Shown piece after piece: positions 46,768-57,184 of a stretch of 64,000 nt of DNA. Made by a program: the position numbers and the translations under genes. This DNA is from Chimonanthus salicifolius. Lineage: Eukaryota > Streptophyta > Magnoliopsida > Laurales > Calycanthaceae. A model generated the notes under the pieces. That model searched no databases, was not told where the DNA came from, and was given only the letters and a program-made list of their open reading frames with translations. How positions within the stretch are numbered: the first letter of the stretch is position 1; every line of letters starts with the position of its first letter. The stretch lies in assembly GCA_013350335.1 (NCBI GenBank), contig CM023536.1, positions 13,521,520-13,585,519 on the forward strand. The letters run 5' to 3'.

Positions 46768-47195
46768 AAATCTAGAGTCCCAATCTCTTGTGCTACATGT
46801 TCCTCACATGTATAAAAAGTTGCTAATTGTTGCTCAATTTACTCGAGACAACTCTGTCAGTTTCACCTTCTTTCCATGGGGTTTTGTTATTAGTGACTTA
46901 CGGACTACTGGTCTTTTGTTTCAGGACCGATGTGAAACAGGCCTCTACCCCATCAACCCCACTGCTTCATCCACCCAGGCCTTCCTCGCCTCTTGCTCCT
47001 CCACGTCACGATGGTACTGGCATCTTGGACATCCTTCAAAAATTGTGCTTTGAGTCTTAGCTACTAATAAATGTTTAGGATATTATTTTAAATTTTCTCG
47101 CTCTCCCTTTTGTTCTCATTGTGCTACAGGCAAGTCTACACAACTTCCGTTTTTAGTTCATAATCATTGTACTCCAGCACCATTTTAATATAGTA
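46768..47195 (+). pseudogene. pol: Copia GAG-pre-integrase fragment, 3'-truncated
   Basis: The plus-strand frame runs SLVLHVPHMYKKLLIVAQFT, SVSFTFFPWGFVI, DRCETGLYPI and RWYWHLGHPSK, a stop at about 47052, then HCATGKSTQLPFLVHNHC up to PAPF. It corresponds to the region between copia protease and integrase core. Homology ends abruptly near 47190. Confidence 0.8.
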
Positions 47196-47624
47196 AAAAA
47201 TAGTTATATTAAAAGAACCAAAGTGAGTCTTGTCAACTTAATATCGTTTTTGTCTATGGAATGGAATTGACGTTTCAACAATATAAAAATATAAATTTCT
47301 TCTTTGTATCACACAATTAGGTAAGATGGCTTCTTTTCTTTCATAGAATTTTCTTAGTCAATATCTCTTCTTTCATAGAAGAAAGTGTCATAAAGAATTT
47401 TTGTGATCAACATAATGTTTTATGTGTCTCATTTTCATCAATCGGAGTCAAGTCCATTATCTCAAGCAATCAGATCATCATCTGCTGCAATTTCTTTCTC
47501 TTTTTCTTTGATATTTTGAAGAGTTAGAGTAGCGATTTGCAAATCTTACAAGTTGTCGCTGGTTACCTTCCATGAATTGTCAAATAATCAAATTTCCTCA
47601 GTTCTCTTTGATTTTAGATGCCCA
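47196..47624. other. Non-coding flank with RLP-locus repeat scraps
   Basis: AT-rich. Around 47413-47470 and 47571-47600 there are scraps similar to sequence near 50640, 51910 and 52390 (including TCAAATAATCAAATTTC). No gene. Confidence 0.4.
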
Positions 47625-47629
47625 TCCTA

Positions 47630-47795
47630 AAACGAATTGAAATTTTCATTTTATCTCTACTGGTGTATCACTCATCAACTATCGGTGTATCACTCATCAA
47701 CTATCGGTGTACTGATATGCAGAACATATACATGCATAGCAGCTTGTTATCGATACACCGGTAGAGATAAAATGAGAATTCCACTCAATCCCGTG
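47630..47795. mobile_element. Small fold-back MITE
   Basis: The left arm CATTTTATCTCTACTGGTGTATC (to about 47669) and right arm GATACACCGGTAGAGATAAAATG (from 47751) are nearly complementary. Two direct ATCACTCATCAACTATCGGTGT copies lie between them. Confidence 0.75.
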
Positions 47796-47834
47796 TCTCC
47801 TAACAGATTTTGTCCGTGTTAGAATAACTGGCCT

Positions 47835-48180
47835 TGATTTTTCAAAGATTACTCATATGTCAAGAAAAAGTGAGAAATAAAGATTTCTAACATTCTTTTA
47901 AAAACTTAGACCAAATCTCGATTGATGTCCATTTAATAATAGGTAAAGTAAATTTCTAATATCATTGGCCACATTTTAAATAATTTGATATTCTTCATCA
48001 TCAATCATCCAACCATACATCTTTTTTAATTAATTATATGGTGAGTTCCACCCAGTAAGATCTGTGTGACCATATCAAAGAACCTAATCATTTGAGCTTG
48101 GGTACCTCTATTAAACAATAGACACCCTTCTTAATCAGTACTAGCTCTGAAATCTTAGAGGCCCTAGGCACAGTGCATTG
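47835..48180. repeat. Duplicated block, copy 1 (partner 62545-62965)
   Basis: A long run (ATTTGATATTCTTCATCATC, then ATGGTGAGTTCCACCCAGTA, then CACAGTGCATTGGTGGG) is near-identical to 62745-62960. Copy 2 keeps an LRR-like scrap (GACTTGTCAAATACTC) that this copy has lost. Confidence 0.88.
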
Positions 48181-48322
48181 GTGGGGGCCCTAGGCCCTGA
48201 GAGCAATGTAAGTGGGGGCTCTACAGCCCATTGGTCACATTGGGCGGCGGCCTCATTGGCCAAAAGCCAGGGTCGGCCATGCTCTTAACAACTAACAAGA
48301 AGTTTAAAACTCATTTTAAAAG

Positions 48323-48636
48323 AGGGTAGTGATCTTCCCATGAGAGGTTTGTGTAACGAGACATGGGTTTTAGTGTATTGCCAATTTTACTATTCGCATA
48401 AACAGTAAACTCGACTCGCCAATCCTTCGTATGAACAGTAAATCGGCTCGCCGAAATTTGCATGAACAGTAAATCGGCTCACCGAAATTTACATGAACAG
48501 TAAATCGGCTCACAGAAATTTGCATGAACAGTAAATCGGCTCACCGAAATTTTACTATTCATTCAAAAGGTAAAATTAGCAATACACTAAAACGTGTGTC
48601 GGATTATAAAAAATACCCGTGAGAGGATCGCTACCC
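48323..48636. mobile_element. MITE with long TIRs and internal tandem repeats
   Basis: The left end AGGGTAGTGATCTTCCC...TTTTAGTGTATTGCC and right end GCAATACACTAAAA...GGATCGCTACCC form imperfect TIRs of about 70 bp. Between them are about four units of 34 bp (ATGAACAGTAAATCGGCTCA core, 48395-48545). Flanks TTTTAAAA and TTTAAAA suggest an 8-9-bp TSD, so it may be Mutator-like. Confidence 0.7.
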
Positions 48637-50924
48637 TTTAAAATATGAAGAACATAAAGAGACTTTCCAGATTAAATCAAAATATTGGGGATTCATTCAA
48701 AATATCTTCACCAATGTTTAGCCCAATGTTGCAATTTGTAAATTTTATGAGGAGCATATACTTGTCACCTTAATGAGTCAATTTGATTTAATTCAACTTT
48801 GAGTGATAAAAAAGATTTAGTCTATGTAAATCTATCTAGTAAAATTATAAAATTCTTAAAAACATATATTTAAATGCCAAAACATAGAAATTACTCCCAA
48901 ACACTTACCCAAGTCTTAAGTTTAATAAATAACAATTAATTCCTTTCTTCAAAGCATTCTCTATTTGATCAAGCAATTCAATCATGGCTCAACTCGATTG
49001 GCTTGAATTAATTATTTCATATTTGTCAAGTACACTAATTACTCAATCAGATAGTGTAAAATTTAGTTGCATGCAATTTAATTTATCTAATAATCAGATA
49101 TATGATTAGACTGAATTGACTCAAGCATATGAGTTCAGTTTGAAAACTCTAAGCTCACTTAATCGATTCTCGAGATTTAATGACTCAGTTTACTTAGAAT
49201 AATATATAATATTATTAGAAGTAATTAACTAAAGATTTTTAATAATTCGAATTTAAAAAGTAAATTTTATTTAAATATCGTGACTTAATTAGGATAAATC
49301 TTGCAAAGACTCCAACATCCCCACTTCCACGGCATGAATTTAGACATTGCTGTAGCGTTTATTCACTTGTGTCACTTCATTGACTCACAAGTTTTTTGGT
49401 TTTCAAATCAATGTATCATAATTTCTTCCTTTTTCTTTTAAAAATTATGTGTGATTAACTTTATTTTTCACCCTTATTAAGACTTGGTCCAATGTTTTAG
49501 TTAAAGTTTAAATATTGAAAATTTAAAATCTCGAGAGCCCATTTTAATAAAGAGATTATTATAAATTTTTATATATTTCACATGTATTTGGTGTTATATT
49601 TAAAAAATTAATATAGATGGTATACAAGTGAAAAATCACTTTATCCCGAGGATATATATAATTTTTTTTATAAAACTAATTTTATATGATATAAAAGTAT
49701 AGACTATAACAATGAGATGGATGTGTATTTTCTTTTATACTATTCTCTATTTATATTTGTACTTCCACGCCATGAATTTAGACGTTGTTGTAGTGTCTAT
49801 TCACTTGTGTCGTCTTCTCATTTTCACAATCAATGTGTAATAATTTCTTTCATTTTCTCCTCTTTTTTGGAATTCAATGTGATTAATTTCTTTCTCTTTT
49901 TTTTTATATATATATTTTTAAGAGTCACTAACGTAACTTTCTATCAAATGGATCACGAGATCTATATAATTAAGTGTACTTGATAGATAATTATATAGAT
50001 GTGAAGTGTCTAAATTTTCATTATTAATTGATCAATATAATCATAATCATTTTAGTGTCAATTAATATAAGAAATTAATTCTAAAAAAATTAAAATTATG
50101 AGATATAACTTCAAACACACCTAATCATATTATTTTGTTTATTCTATACTCACTCACATGAGGTTCAAGATCCATTTAAAGAATAATCTCAATATCAAAT
50201 CTCAATAAAAAATAACATAATTTTATACTTCATTCATGACTCAGTCGAGCTCTCACATAATCAAGTGTTATAACTTAGTTTTATTTTTAGAATTACTATA
50301 GAACTAAGAAGTTGATTTGTTTTGATTGGGCTAATCTCATCAGATTTATGATTCACCTACTTCAGATTCATTCAAATTAATCTCTGTGACCACATTATTG
50401 AATTCAAATAAACTTTAAAATTGACATTTTTAATTCATATAAGTTAGATTCAACTCAAAATAACCACGCAAATCTTTGATTATATATGTTGATTTTTTTT
50501 CTAATATTTTGTTTGTGTGGATTATATAGGTTGAGTATCTTGACTTGCTCATTTCATTATTCTTTCTTTTTCTTTTTGGAATTATGTGTGATTAACATAA
50601 TTTTATTCATCTGTGTCACTTTTGTGATTTAGAGTCAAGTCCTCAGTCTCACACATCTTTTCATTCATTAGCGTGTTATCTGTGACTTAGAGTCAATTCC
50701 TCATTCTCAAGCAATTAAGTGATGAGCTTTTTTTCTAGAATTTTTATGTCATCCCAATGTACTAATTTGATGTAGTTAGGTCACTTTTTTACAACTCAAG
50801 CTAAAATAAATAGTATTTTATAATAAATTAGGTTTCACTAATCTTACAAAATCAAATAAGTAGTTGTTTATGTGATACTTTAAAAGAAGTAAGGAACAAA
50901 AATAGCACGGGCAAAATTGCAAAT
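48637..50924. other. AT-rich DNA with repeated RLP-flank units, no gene
   Basis: A unit with (T/A)GAATTTAGAC(A/G)TT...TTCACTTGTGTC...AATTTCTT occurs at about 49315-49560 and 49760-49920, and again at 61170-61320 and 61860-62110. AAGTTAGATTCAACTCAAAA at 50443 recurs at 61583. These look like shuffled duplicates of one flank. Confidence 0.55.
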
Positions 50925-50932
50925 ACACAAAC

Positions 50933-51334
50933 CAGGGGTAAAAAAAATGGCCCGGCCGATAATTCGGCCTACATGCAAATATCAGCCGATATGATTCTCT
51001 CTCCTCTTTTTTTTTTTTTTAAATATCGATATTATTTTATTTTTTCTGAATTAAAAAATAAAATAAAACTGAAAAAAAAACTGTTTTTTTTAAATAAAAT
51101 TGAAAATGTAAATATCGGCCTATATTGGGCCGATATTTTGACCCGGGCCCATCACCGTTTTTTTTTTTTTTTTTAAAATAAAATTCGATATTAATCATAT
51201 CAGCCGATATCTGACCGATATGATTCGGCGATATATCGGCCGATATGAAGCCTGTATGGACAATATTATATGGTGCTTAAAACCTGTATGATATCGGCCG
51301 ATACATTTCGTATCGGTCGATATCTCGACCCCTG
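50933..51334. mobile_element. hAT-type MITE (402 bp), TSD ACACAAAC, ATATCGGCCGATAT-rich
   Basis: TIRs CAGGGGT / ACCCCTG are flanked by identical 8-bp repeats ACACAAAC at 50925-50932 and 51335-51342. The interior has many palindromic ATATCGGCCGATA motifs and T-runs. Same family as 23193-23457 and 62971 onward. Confidence 0.88.
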
Positions 51335-51572
51335 ACACAAACATTCGGTCCACAACTCATGTAACTGTCGGTGCATAAATCATTATCCCAATAAGAAGTT
51401 AAACACTTAATTCTTTCAGCGGAGAGAGTGCAGCACAGGCAAAATTGGAAATAAACAAAATTTGGTGCACAAATCATCTAACTGTCAGTGCAAAAATCAT
51501 TACCCTATATCCTAAAATTATTGTCTTCACATAGTTCAGTCTTTTTTTTTTATGATTAAGATTAAAATTATA

Positions 51573-51811
51573 CTTCCTCTATCCCAAAACGCCTGCCTCA
51601 TTTCAAAATTTTTTATTTCTTAAGAATCATTTTATAAAATATTATTGTCAAAAGTTGATATTTTATTATTTGGACAAGACAAAGCTTATAAAAGAATGTC
51701 GTTTTCCCATCACATTAGAGTGCGGATCGGAGCTGAAAATAAATGAAGTAAGCAAGTAGTTTGGGACAATTTCAAAATGCATATAGGACAAATATTTTGG
51801 GACAGAGGAAG
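51573..51811. mobile_element. Stowaway-type MITE (239 bp)
   Basis: TA target duplications lie at 51571-51572 and 51812-51813, with TIRs CTTCCTCTATCCCAAAA / TTTTGGGACAGAGGAAG of the Tc1/mariner Stowaway type. Confidence 0.87.
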
Positions 51812-51813
51812 TA

Positions 51814-52375
51814 ATATTTTATGATGAATTAAAATTATCTATATGTTTTTTTATCTTTTTTTTTTTCTTTTAAGAATTGTTATTTCAATTAAGTGATTTA
51901 GAGAGTCAAGTCGTCATTAACGTATTTCTCATGTCTTCTGCCATATGACTTTTGTGAATTAGAGTTAAGTCCTGTTTGCCACAATCAACTACCATAACTT
52001 CTTCATTACTATGTTTCTCATGTCTTCATGTGTGTCACTTCTATAACTTAATTATAAAGAATTAAGTGTTTAACTCTTTTTTTTTTTTCAAAAATTATTG
52101 TTTCATCTGAATATACTAATTTCACATAGTTATTCAGATTAAAATAAATTAAAATTATCTGGGTGTTTTTGATTCTCTGATGTAACTAGCCCAATTTAGT
52201 GCTTGGTCTGATTTTGATTCACCATATGGGAGATCAGCTCTAATGAAGACAATGATACATTTGTTATAGGCAGCATGTGTATAAGTGAAATTGCTAAATT
52301 ATAAAGTTTTCCATGTGCACACTATAGATTAGAATATGTTTGGTGAAAAGTCTTCTCATTCACATGGGATTTATT
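51814..52375. other. Non-coding flank of the RLP relic
   Basis: Repeats of AGAGTCAAGTCSTC-type sequence (about 51907 and 51961) also occur near 50630 and 50690. No gene frame. Confidence 0.4.
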
Positions 52376-53214
52376 GACTTGTTAAATAATCAAATTTCAG
52401 ATGCCATGCCTACTTGATTTTGGAACTTGTCATCCAAAGTTACCTTCATAAATCTAGCTTCCAATAACATATCTCGTAAGATTCCAATATCCTTAGAATT
52501 TTACAAATCTGGATGAACTATTACTTTAAGTTCAATTCGTTTTGAGGGTTTTCTATCATATCACATCTCAAACGCACATATCATGAGTGATTTCTATTAT
52601 TCTGGTACTACATTATATGCCCGTGATAATTTTTTAAATGGTTGCATTCCCTTGTCTTTTTGTGACAATAAATCATTTTGGAGTCTAGACCTCTGAAACA
52701 ACCAAATAACAGGACAAATTCCTTCATGTTTTGGGAACTTTTCAAATTTGTGGTTTATAGACTTGCCAAATAATGGTCTAGAGGGTGAAATTCCTTTATT
52801 TCCTAATAATTTTTCACCATTGAGTACTTTGGTTTTGGAAAATAATCATTTAACAAGACAGATACCATCATCGATTGCAAAACTTACAAATTTGAAAATT
52901 TTAGATTTACCAAATAATTCTTTGGTTGGTACAATTCCAAGTCAATTTGATAGCCTTTCTCTTGTATGGTTGAGGTTGAGCCATAGTCACCTTCATGGAG
53001 TACTTCCTTTGTCTTTTGCAATTTCAACAGAATTGGTTGGTATTGATCATAGTAAAAATAGATTGCCTGGATCCCTGACAACATGGATGTGGGAAAGCCT
53101 AACTCATTTGATGTTTCTCAACCTTCGATCAAATATGTTCACTGGCAGTATCGCCATGCAACTATCACTACTTTTGTATCTTCAAGTTCTAGACCTTGCC
53201 GGTAATCATCTATC
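52376..53214 (+). pseudogene. LRR receptor-like protein relic, N-terminal-side part (5'-truncated)
   Basis: It encodes extracellular leucine-rich repeats of the plant RLP class (Cf/EIX-like surface receptors): IDLLNNQISDAMP, INLASNNIS, SLDL.NNQITGQIPSCFGNF, WFIDLPNNGLEGEIP, LVLENNHLTRQIPSSIAKL, LKILDLPNNSLVGTIP and LQVLDLAGNHLS. Repeats follow the 23-25 residue LxxLxLxxNxLxGxIP pattern. Stops and shifts lie upstream of 52748. There is no signal peptide or N-terminal cap, so the 5' part is lost. It breaks at CTATC where copia D is inserted. Confidence 0.85.
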
Positions 53215-53598
53215 TGTTGGTGTAAACACCCCATAATGAAATCACACAATCATCCAAACACACACAGAATAGGAAGAGGAGAAAGATGAACACAGCGATA
53301 TACGTGGTTCGGCCACCATGCCTACGTCCACGGAGCGTGTAACACGAATTCATTAGAAGAGTAAATCAATTACAAAAGGATTAAACCCTTAACCCCTTTC
53401 TTTCTTCTCTCTCTCTAGTTCTTCCCTTTCTTTCTCTCTTCTCTCTTCTCTCTACAGTGCACACTTTAGCTTAACCTAAAAAGAAATAAGAGGCATTATA
53501 TATACAAGTGGGGTAGGTTACAAGATTGGACCTAACTAGGCCTAAGTTTGGGCTTGGGCCCAAAAGGTTGATCAGGCCTTTAAGCAAAAAGTCCAACA
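53215..53598 (-). repeat. 3' LTR of copia D (384 bp)
   Basis: TGTTGGTGTAAACACC to AAGTCCAACA, with a CT-rich tract. Pairs with 56808-57179. Confidence 0.92.
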
Positions 53599-53731
53599 AA
53601 TCTCTACTTTGGCGAAAAAGGCTGAGTCCAATGAAGAATGATGTGTTATGCTTTTAACCTCTCCACCTTATACGAACTCCACCAACTTGGGAAATAACCT
53701 AAGATAAACTCATGTTCTGCATCTACAGATC

Positions 53732-54400
53732 TCAGTATATCGGCCGTTCTTGGCAATGCTCCACCTGCAGCTGCAATCCTCTGCATCTCTGTGTGAGATG
53801 CGCATCCCCACGCTCCGGGATGCTCCACTTTCTTCTACAAATAGAAGAATCGGCCAAGTCCAAGCCCCGCTTGAACTTGACTACCCATTTCATTGCTGAA
53901 CCTTTTTCATTCTTCTTTGTGTGGGACATCGACGCTTTCATCTTTCCATCGCTGCTTTCACCTGCACCATGGAAACCATTCATACTACCACAACCATCCA
54001 ATGCAAAAGTCACATTGTTCTTCGGGCCACACTTCACTGAATTCTTGCAGGTTCTTCTTCTTCTACCCGCAGCCCGACTAGAAGATGCGTGTCGTCTGCC
54101 AAAAACTGTACTCCCCAACAGTGTATACAGACCTCCTTGCGTCTTCCCCTTCATCACTATCATAGCTCCTCTAACCGCTCTAAGAGCCCCATTTTTTGCT
54201 TTGAAGGCGAATCCCTCAGATTTGAGCATACTTAATGAAAATTCATCTTCATGTCCGGGGCATGATGCACATTTTCAAGCTTCTTCACCGTACCATCAAA
54301 CATCTTGATTGTAATTGACCCGGTCCCAATGATACTGCTAATTGCCCCATTTGCCATTTGGGCAATTCCTCCATTTCATGGTTTATACGTGTCAAACCAT
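53732..54400 (-). pseudogene. pol: Copia D post-protease and GAG-pre-integrase fragment
   Basis: After the protease the minus strand shows NGAISSIIGTGSITIKMFDG and VHHAPDMKMN, then MLKSEGFAFKAKNGALRAVR and MIVMKGKTQGGLYTLLGS, the lead-in to the pre-integrase domain. The sequence after this (from about 54090 downwards) has no copia match that I recognise, and integrase and RT are missing. Confidence 0.7.
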
Positions 54401-54662
54401 TCACTCATCGGGCACGTGGTAGGAACACCCTGTATCTAAAATCCACTTATCATTTAGATTGTCCATACCTGTAATGACTGTCAACACTCCAGCAACTCCA
54501 GGAAAAATCTCCTCTGCTGAGGCACTATGTGCGTCGCTCGATTGATCCGAGTCTTGTGATTTGCCTTCCTGATCACGCTTAAGTTTGTTGCAGTCCACCA
54601 ACTTGTGCCCTTCCTTATCACAGTAATAGCACTTGAACTTCCTAACACTCTTTCCTCTTGAT
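54401..54662 (-). pseudogene. pol: Copia D zinc knuckle and protease start
   Basis: KFKCYYCDKEGHKLVDCNKL is a CCHC knuckle. It is followed by an acidic linker and the protease motif KWILDTGCSYHV with the expected D-T-G, then a stop at 54401. A frameshift near 54670 separates it from gag. Confidence 0.82.
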
Positions 54663-54663
54663 T

Positions 54664-55338
54664 TCAGCCGTGACGGCCCCCTGCTACAAAGCCTTTGTCA
54701 AAACCTCTCCCACGGCGATGATCACCGGTAACCACTAGCCCCTCTGTACGATAGGATCCCGAAGACTCACCTGATTCCTTTTTACGGATTTCTTCGCTTA
54801 GAATCAGATCCCGAATATCATCATATTTCAGTTTCGTACTTCTTTTGGAGCTACTTATAGCTGCGACAGTAGCATTCCAACGTTTTGGTGGAGAGGATAG
54901 AAGAATCAATGCTCTGACCTCATCCTCCAAGTCAATTTGCACCTAGCTCAACTGACTCGTGACTGAGTTGAACTCGTTCAGATGTTCAGCCACTGATGCA
55001 CCTTCTGACACCTTGAGGTTGAATAACCGTCTCATCAGATGTACCTTATTGGAGACAGAAGGTTTCTCAAACATGTTTGCAAGAGCATCCATCAGACCCT
55101 TCGTGGTCGTCTCCTTCGCTATGTTGAAAGCAACATTCCGAGACAGCGTTAATCGAATAACGCCTAATGCCCGTCTGTCGAGAAGTGCCCAATCTTCAGC
55201 CTTCATATCAGTTGGATTTGTTCTTTCAAAAGGTTGGTGTATTTTCATCTGATATAGAGAATCCTCGATCTGTATCTTCCAGTATGCAAAGTCTGTGCCA
55301 TTGAATCTGTCAATCTTGATTTTCACCTCTTCTGACAT
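54664..55338 (-). pseudogene. gag: Copia D gag
   Basis: From MSEEVKIKIDRFNGTDFAYW (ATG about 55338) through WALLDRRALGVIRLTLSRNV, LANMFEKPSVSNKVHLMRRL and SVAEHLNEFNSVTSQL to LILLSSPPKRWNATVAAISS, a UBN2-type copia capsid. One in-frame stop (54945-54943) interrupts it. Confidence 0.85.
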
Positions 55339-55362
55339 TGCTACCCACTGAGATTTCCTCAC

Positions 55363-56807
55363 ACTGCCACTGTCAAGTCTCCAAACTTCATATCAGCACC
55401 GGCCACTATGTAGATCCTATCACTGTGAACATACAGACGAAAACAGATCTGAATTTCGAGTCCAGCTGACTCCAGAAACTTCAAAACAGTCTTGATAGTT
55501 GATTTGACTGAAGAAATACCTGAAACTGTGGTCCTGCGGGATCAGTAGAAACTTTAGTTATGTAGACTACCAGATGCTGTAGTATAGTAATCCAGTGAGA
55601 CTATCCAAATCCGTAGTCCCTCAGGTGATTACCTGAAATAGTGGTCTCGCAGGTGCACCTCAATTGATGGTCCTCTAGACCACCAAATGTTCTCCCTGTT
55701 GTTCTCCATCCAAGTGAAACCCTCGATGGTTACTCTCAGCCTGTCTGCACAGCCGCTGTACACCAGTTCACCGCTCGCTCTCCCCTATCTGTTCTCTTTT
55801 CACAGATCTGCTTACAGTCGATCTCCTCTTTCTCAGTGCTCCGGCGTTACATCAGCCCCGACAAAGGTCGGTTCTGTTTTCAGGGGTATTTTTCCTTCCC
55901 TTCTCAGATCTTCTCTTCAAGCAGCAACCCATAGATCTTCCAGATCTGGCTAGCTCCGGCGTGGCCGCACCTGCTGTCTCGGTGCTCTGAGATCTGCGCA
56001 CAGCGTCACTGCTCATTGCAGCTGCTTCTCTGTCAGAACCCCTCTCTGTAACAGATTCGTCGCTAATCTGCGACGCAGCTGTGTTCTCAGATCTACATCA
56101 ATCTGTGTACTTTCCTTGAGAGATCTGCCTCAGATCGGGGCCTGTCGAGCTCCACATGCTGCCATGTGATGCTGCTACTGCGCATCTTTGTCTGCTCACA
56201 TCTCCAGCCTTCCAGTCAGATCTGCAATTTCTTCTCAACAGATCTGCACAAGGCCTTCTCTTCTCCGTTCACGCAGCAACTGACTACTCCGCCCTCAGAT
56301 CTGCGTTGCAGACCAGATCTGCAGCAGTCTCACAAGATCTAAACTCGGTCCACTGCAGTTCTTCCTCTGCAATCGTCCCTTCTCGAGATTTCAGATCTGA
56401 AACCGAGAAAAACCAGACATCCTTCTCAGATCTGCAGAACCGACATTGGTTCTGTCGTGGGTTCTATAGAAGCCTCAGATCTGGGTGTAATTGCGGTTGC
56501 CTCTGCGGCCGCTCGCTGATGGACGCGCTTCAGATCTATTCCAGATCTGGCCGCCTCCGGCGTCCCTGTTTCCAATTGGAAGCCCAAACAGATCTGGGTA
56601 TTTTGCAGCCCATGGATCTCTCTACTCTCGGTGGTTTTTGAAGAAAACCCCAGAACCGAACGAAGACCCTGTGATGACCGTCTTTTACTCGGCCTGCACC
56701 TATCCAGATCTGTTGTCAGATCTGGAATATGCTGATGAGGTGTGGTGCAATGATATGTAGTGATTTCTGTCCGAAGATTCTCCGACGAACTTGGCTCTAA
56801 TACCACT
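55363..56807 (-). other. Copia D leader, extremely AGATCT-rich
   Basis: Between PBS and gag there are about 21 AGATCT hexamers, mostly as CAGATCTG, in about 1.3 kb (55445-56730). About 0.3 would be expected by chance. Open frames on either strand have no recognisable domain. Confidence 0.8.
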
Positions 56808-57179
56808 TGTAGGTGTAAACACCCCATAATGAAATCACACAATCATCTAAACACACACAGAATAGGAAGAGGAGAAAGATGAACACAGAGATATATGTAG
56901 TTCGGCAACCATGCCTACGTTCACGGAGCGTGTAGCACGAATTCACTAGAAGAGTAAACCAATTACAAAAGGATTAAACCCTTAACCCCTTTCTCTCTTC
57001 TCTCTCTCTTCCCTTTCTTTCTCTCTTCTCTCTACAGTGCACACTTTAGCTTAACCTAAAAAGAAATAAGAGGCATTATATATACAAGTGGGCTAGGTTA
57101 CAAGATTAGACCTAACTGGGCCTAAGTTTGGGCTTGGGTCCAAAAGGTTGATCAGGCCTTCTGAACCAAAAGTCCAACA
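56808..57179 (-). repeat. 5' LTR of copia D (372 bp)
   Basis: TGTAGGTGTAAACACC to AAGTCCAACA, followed by the CTATC target duplication. Confidence 0.92.
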
Positions 57180-57184
57180 CTATC

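Larger units (their letters stand above)
28827..47195 (+). mobile_element. Outer Ty1/copia element C (truncated, probably with an inverted leader-gag block)
   Basis: The plus-strand parts are a putative 5' LTR (28827-29114), a tRNA-Met-type PBS (29115-29127), and a GAG-pre-integrase piece (46768-47195). Between them, but on the minus strand, lie the leader and gag of a copia element (46768-45796 and 29971-29130), which lack their own LTR or PBS. The simplest reading is one element with an internal inversion. It is 3'-truncated just after the pre-integrase zinc region; no RT, RNase H or 3' LTR remains. It hosts copia A, which hosts the gypsy element. Confidence 0.5.
53215..57179 (-). mobile_element. 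Ty1/copia element D (3,965 bp) inserted in the RLP relic; TSD CTATC
   Basis: CTATC at 53210-53214 and 57180-57184 flanks LTRs that run TGTTGG...CCAACA. On the minus strand there is a 5' LTR, PBS (TGGTATTAGAGCCAA, 56805-56791), a leader of 1.4 kb, gag, protease and a pre-integrase fragment. Integrase core, RT and RNase H are absent, so it is a deletion derivative. LTRs of 384 and 372 bp differ by several percent plus indels, older than the gypsy insertion. Confidence 0.9.

Noticed and set aside
53712..54308. 198-codon plus-strand open frame in copia D
   Set aside because: It is antisense to the pre-integrase region, which shows clear copia motifs on the minus strand.
55687..56842. Long open frames in the copia D leader
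   Set aside because: They are produced by GC-rich CAGATCTG-laden sequence on both strands, upstream of gag, with no recognisable domain.
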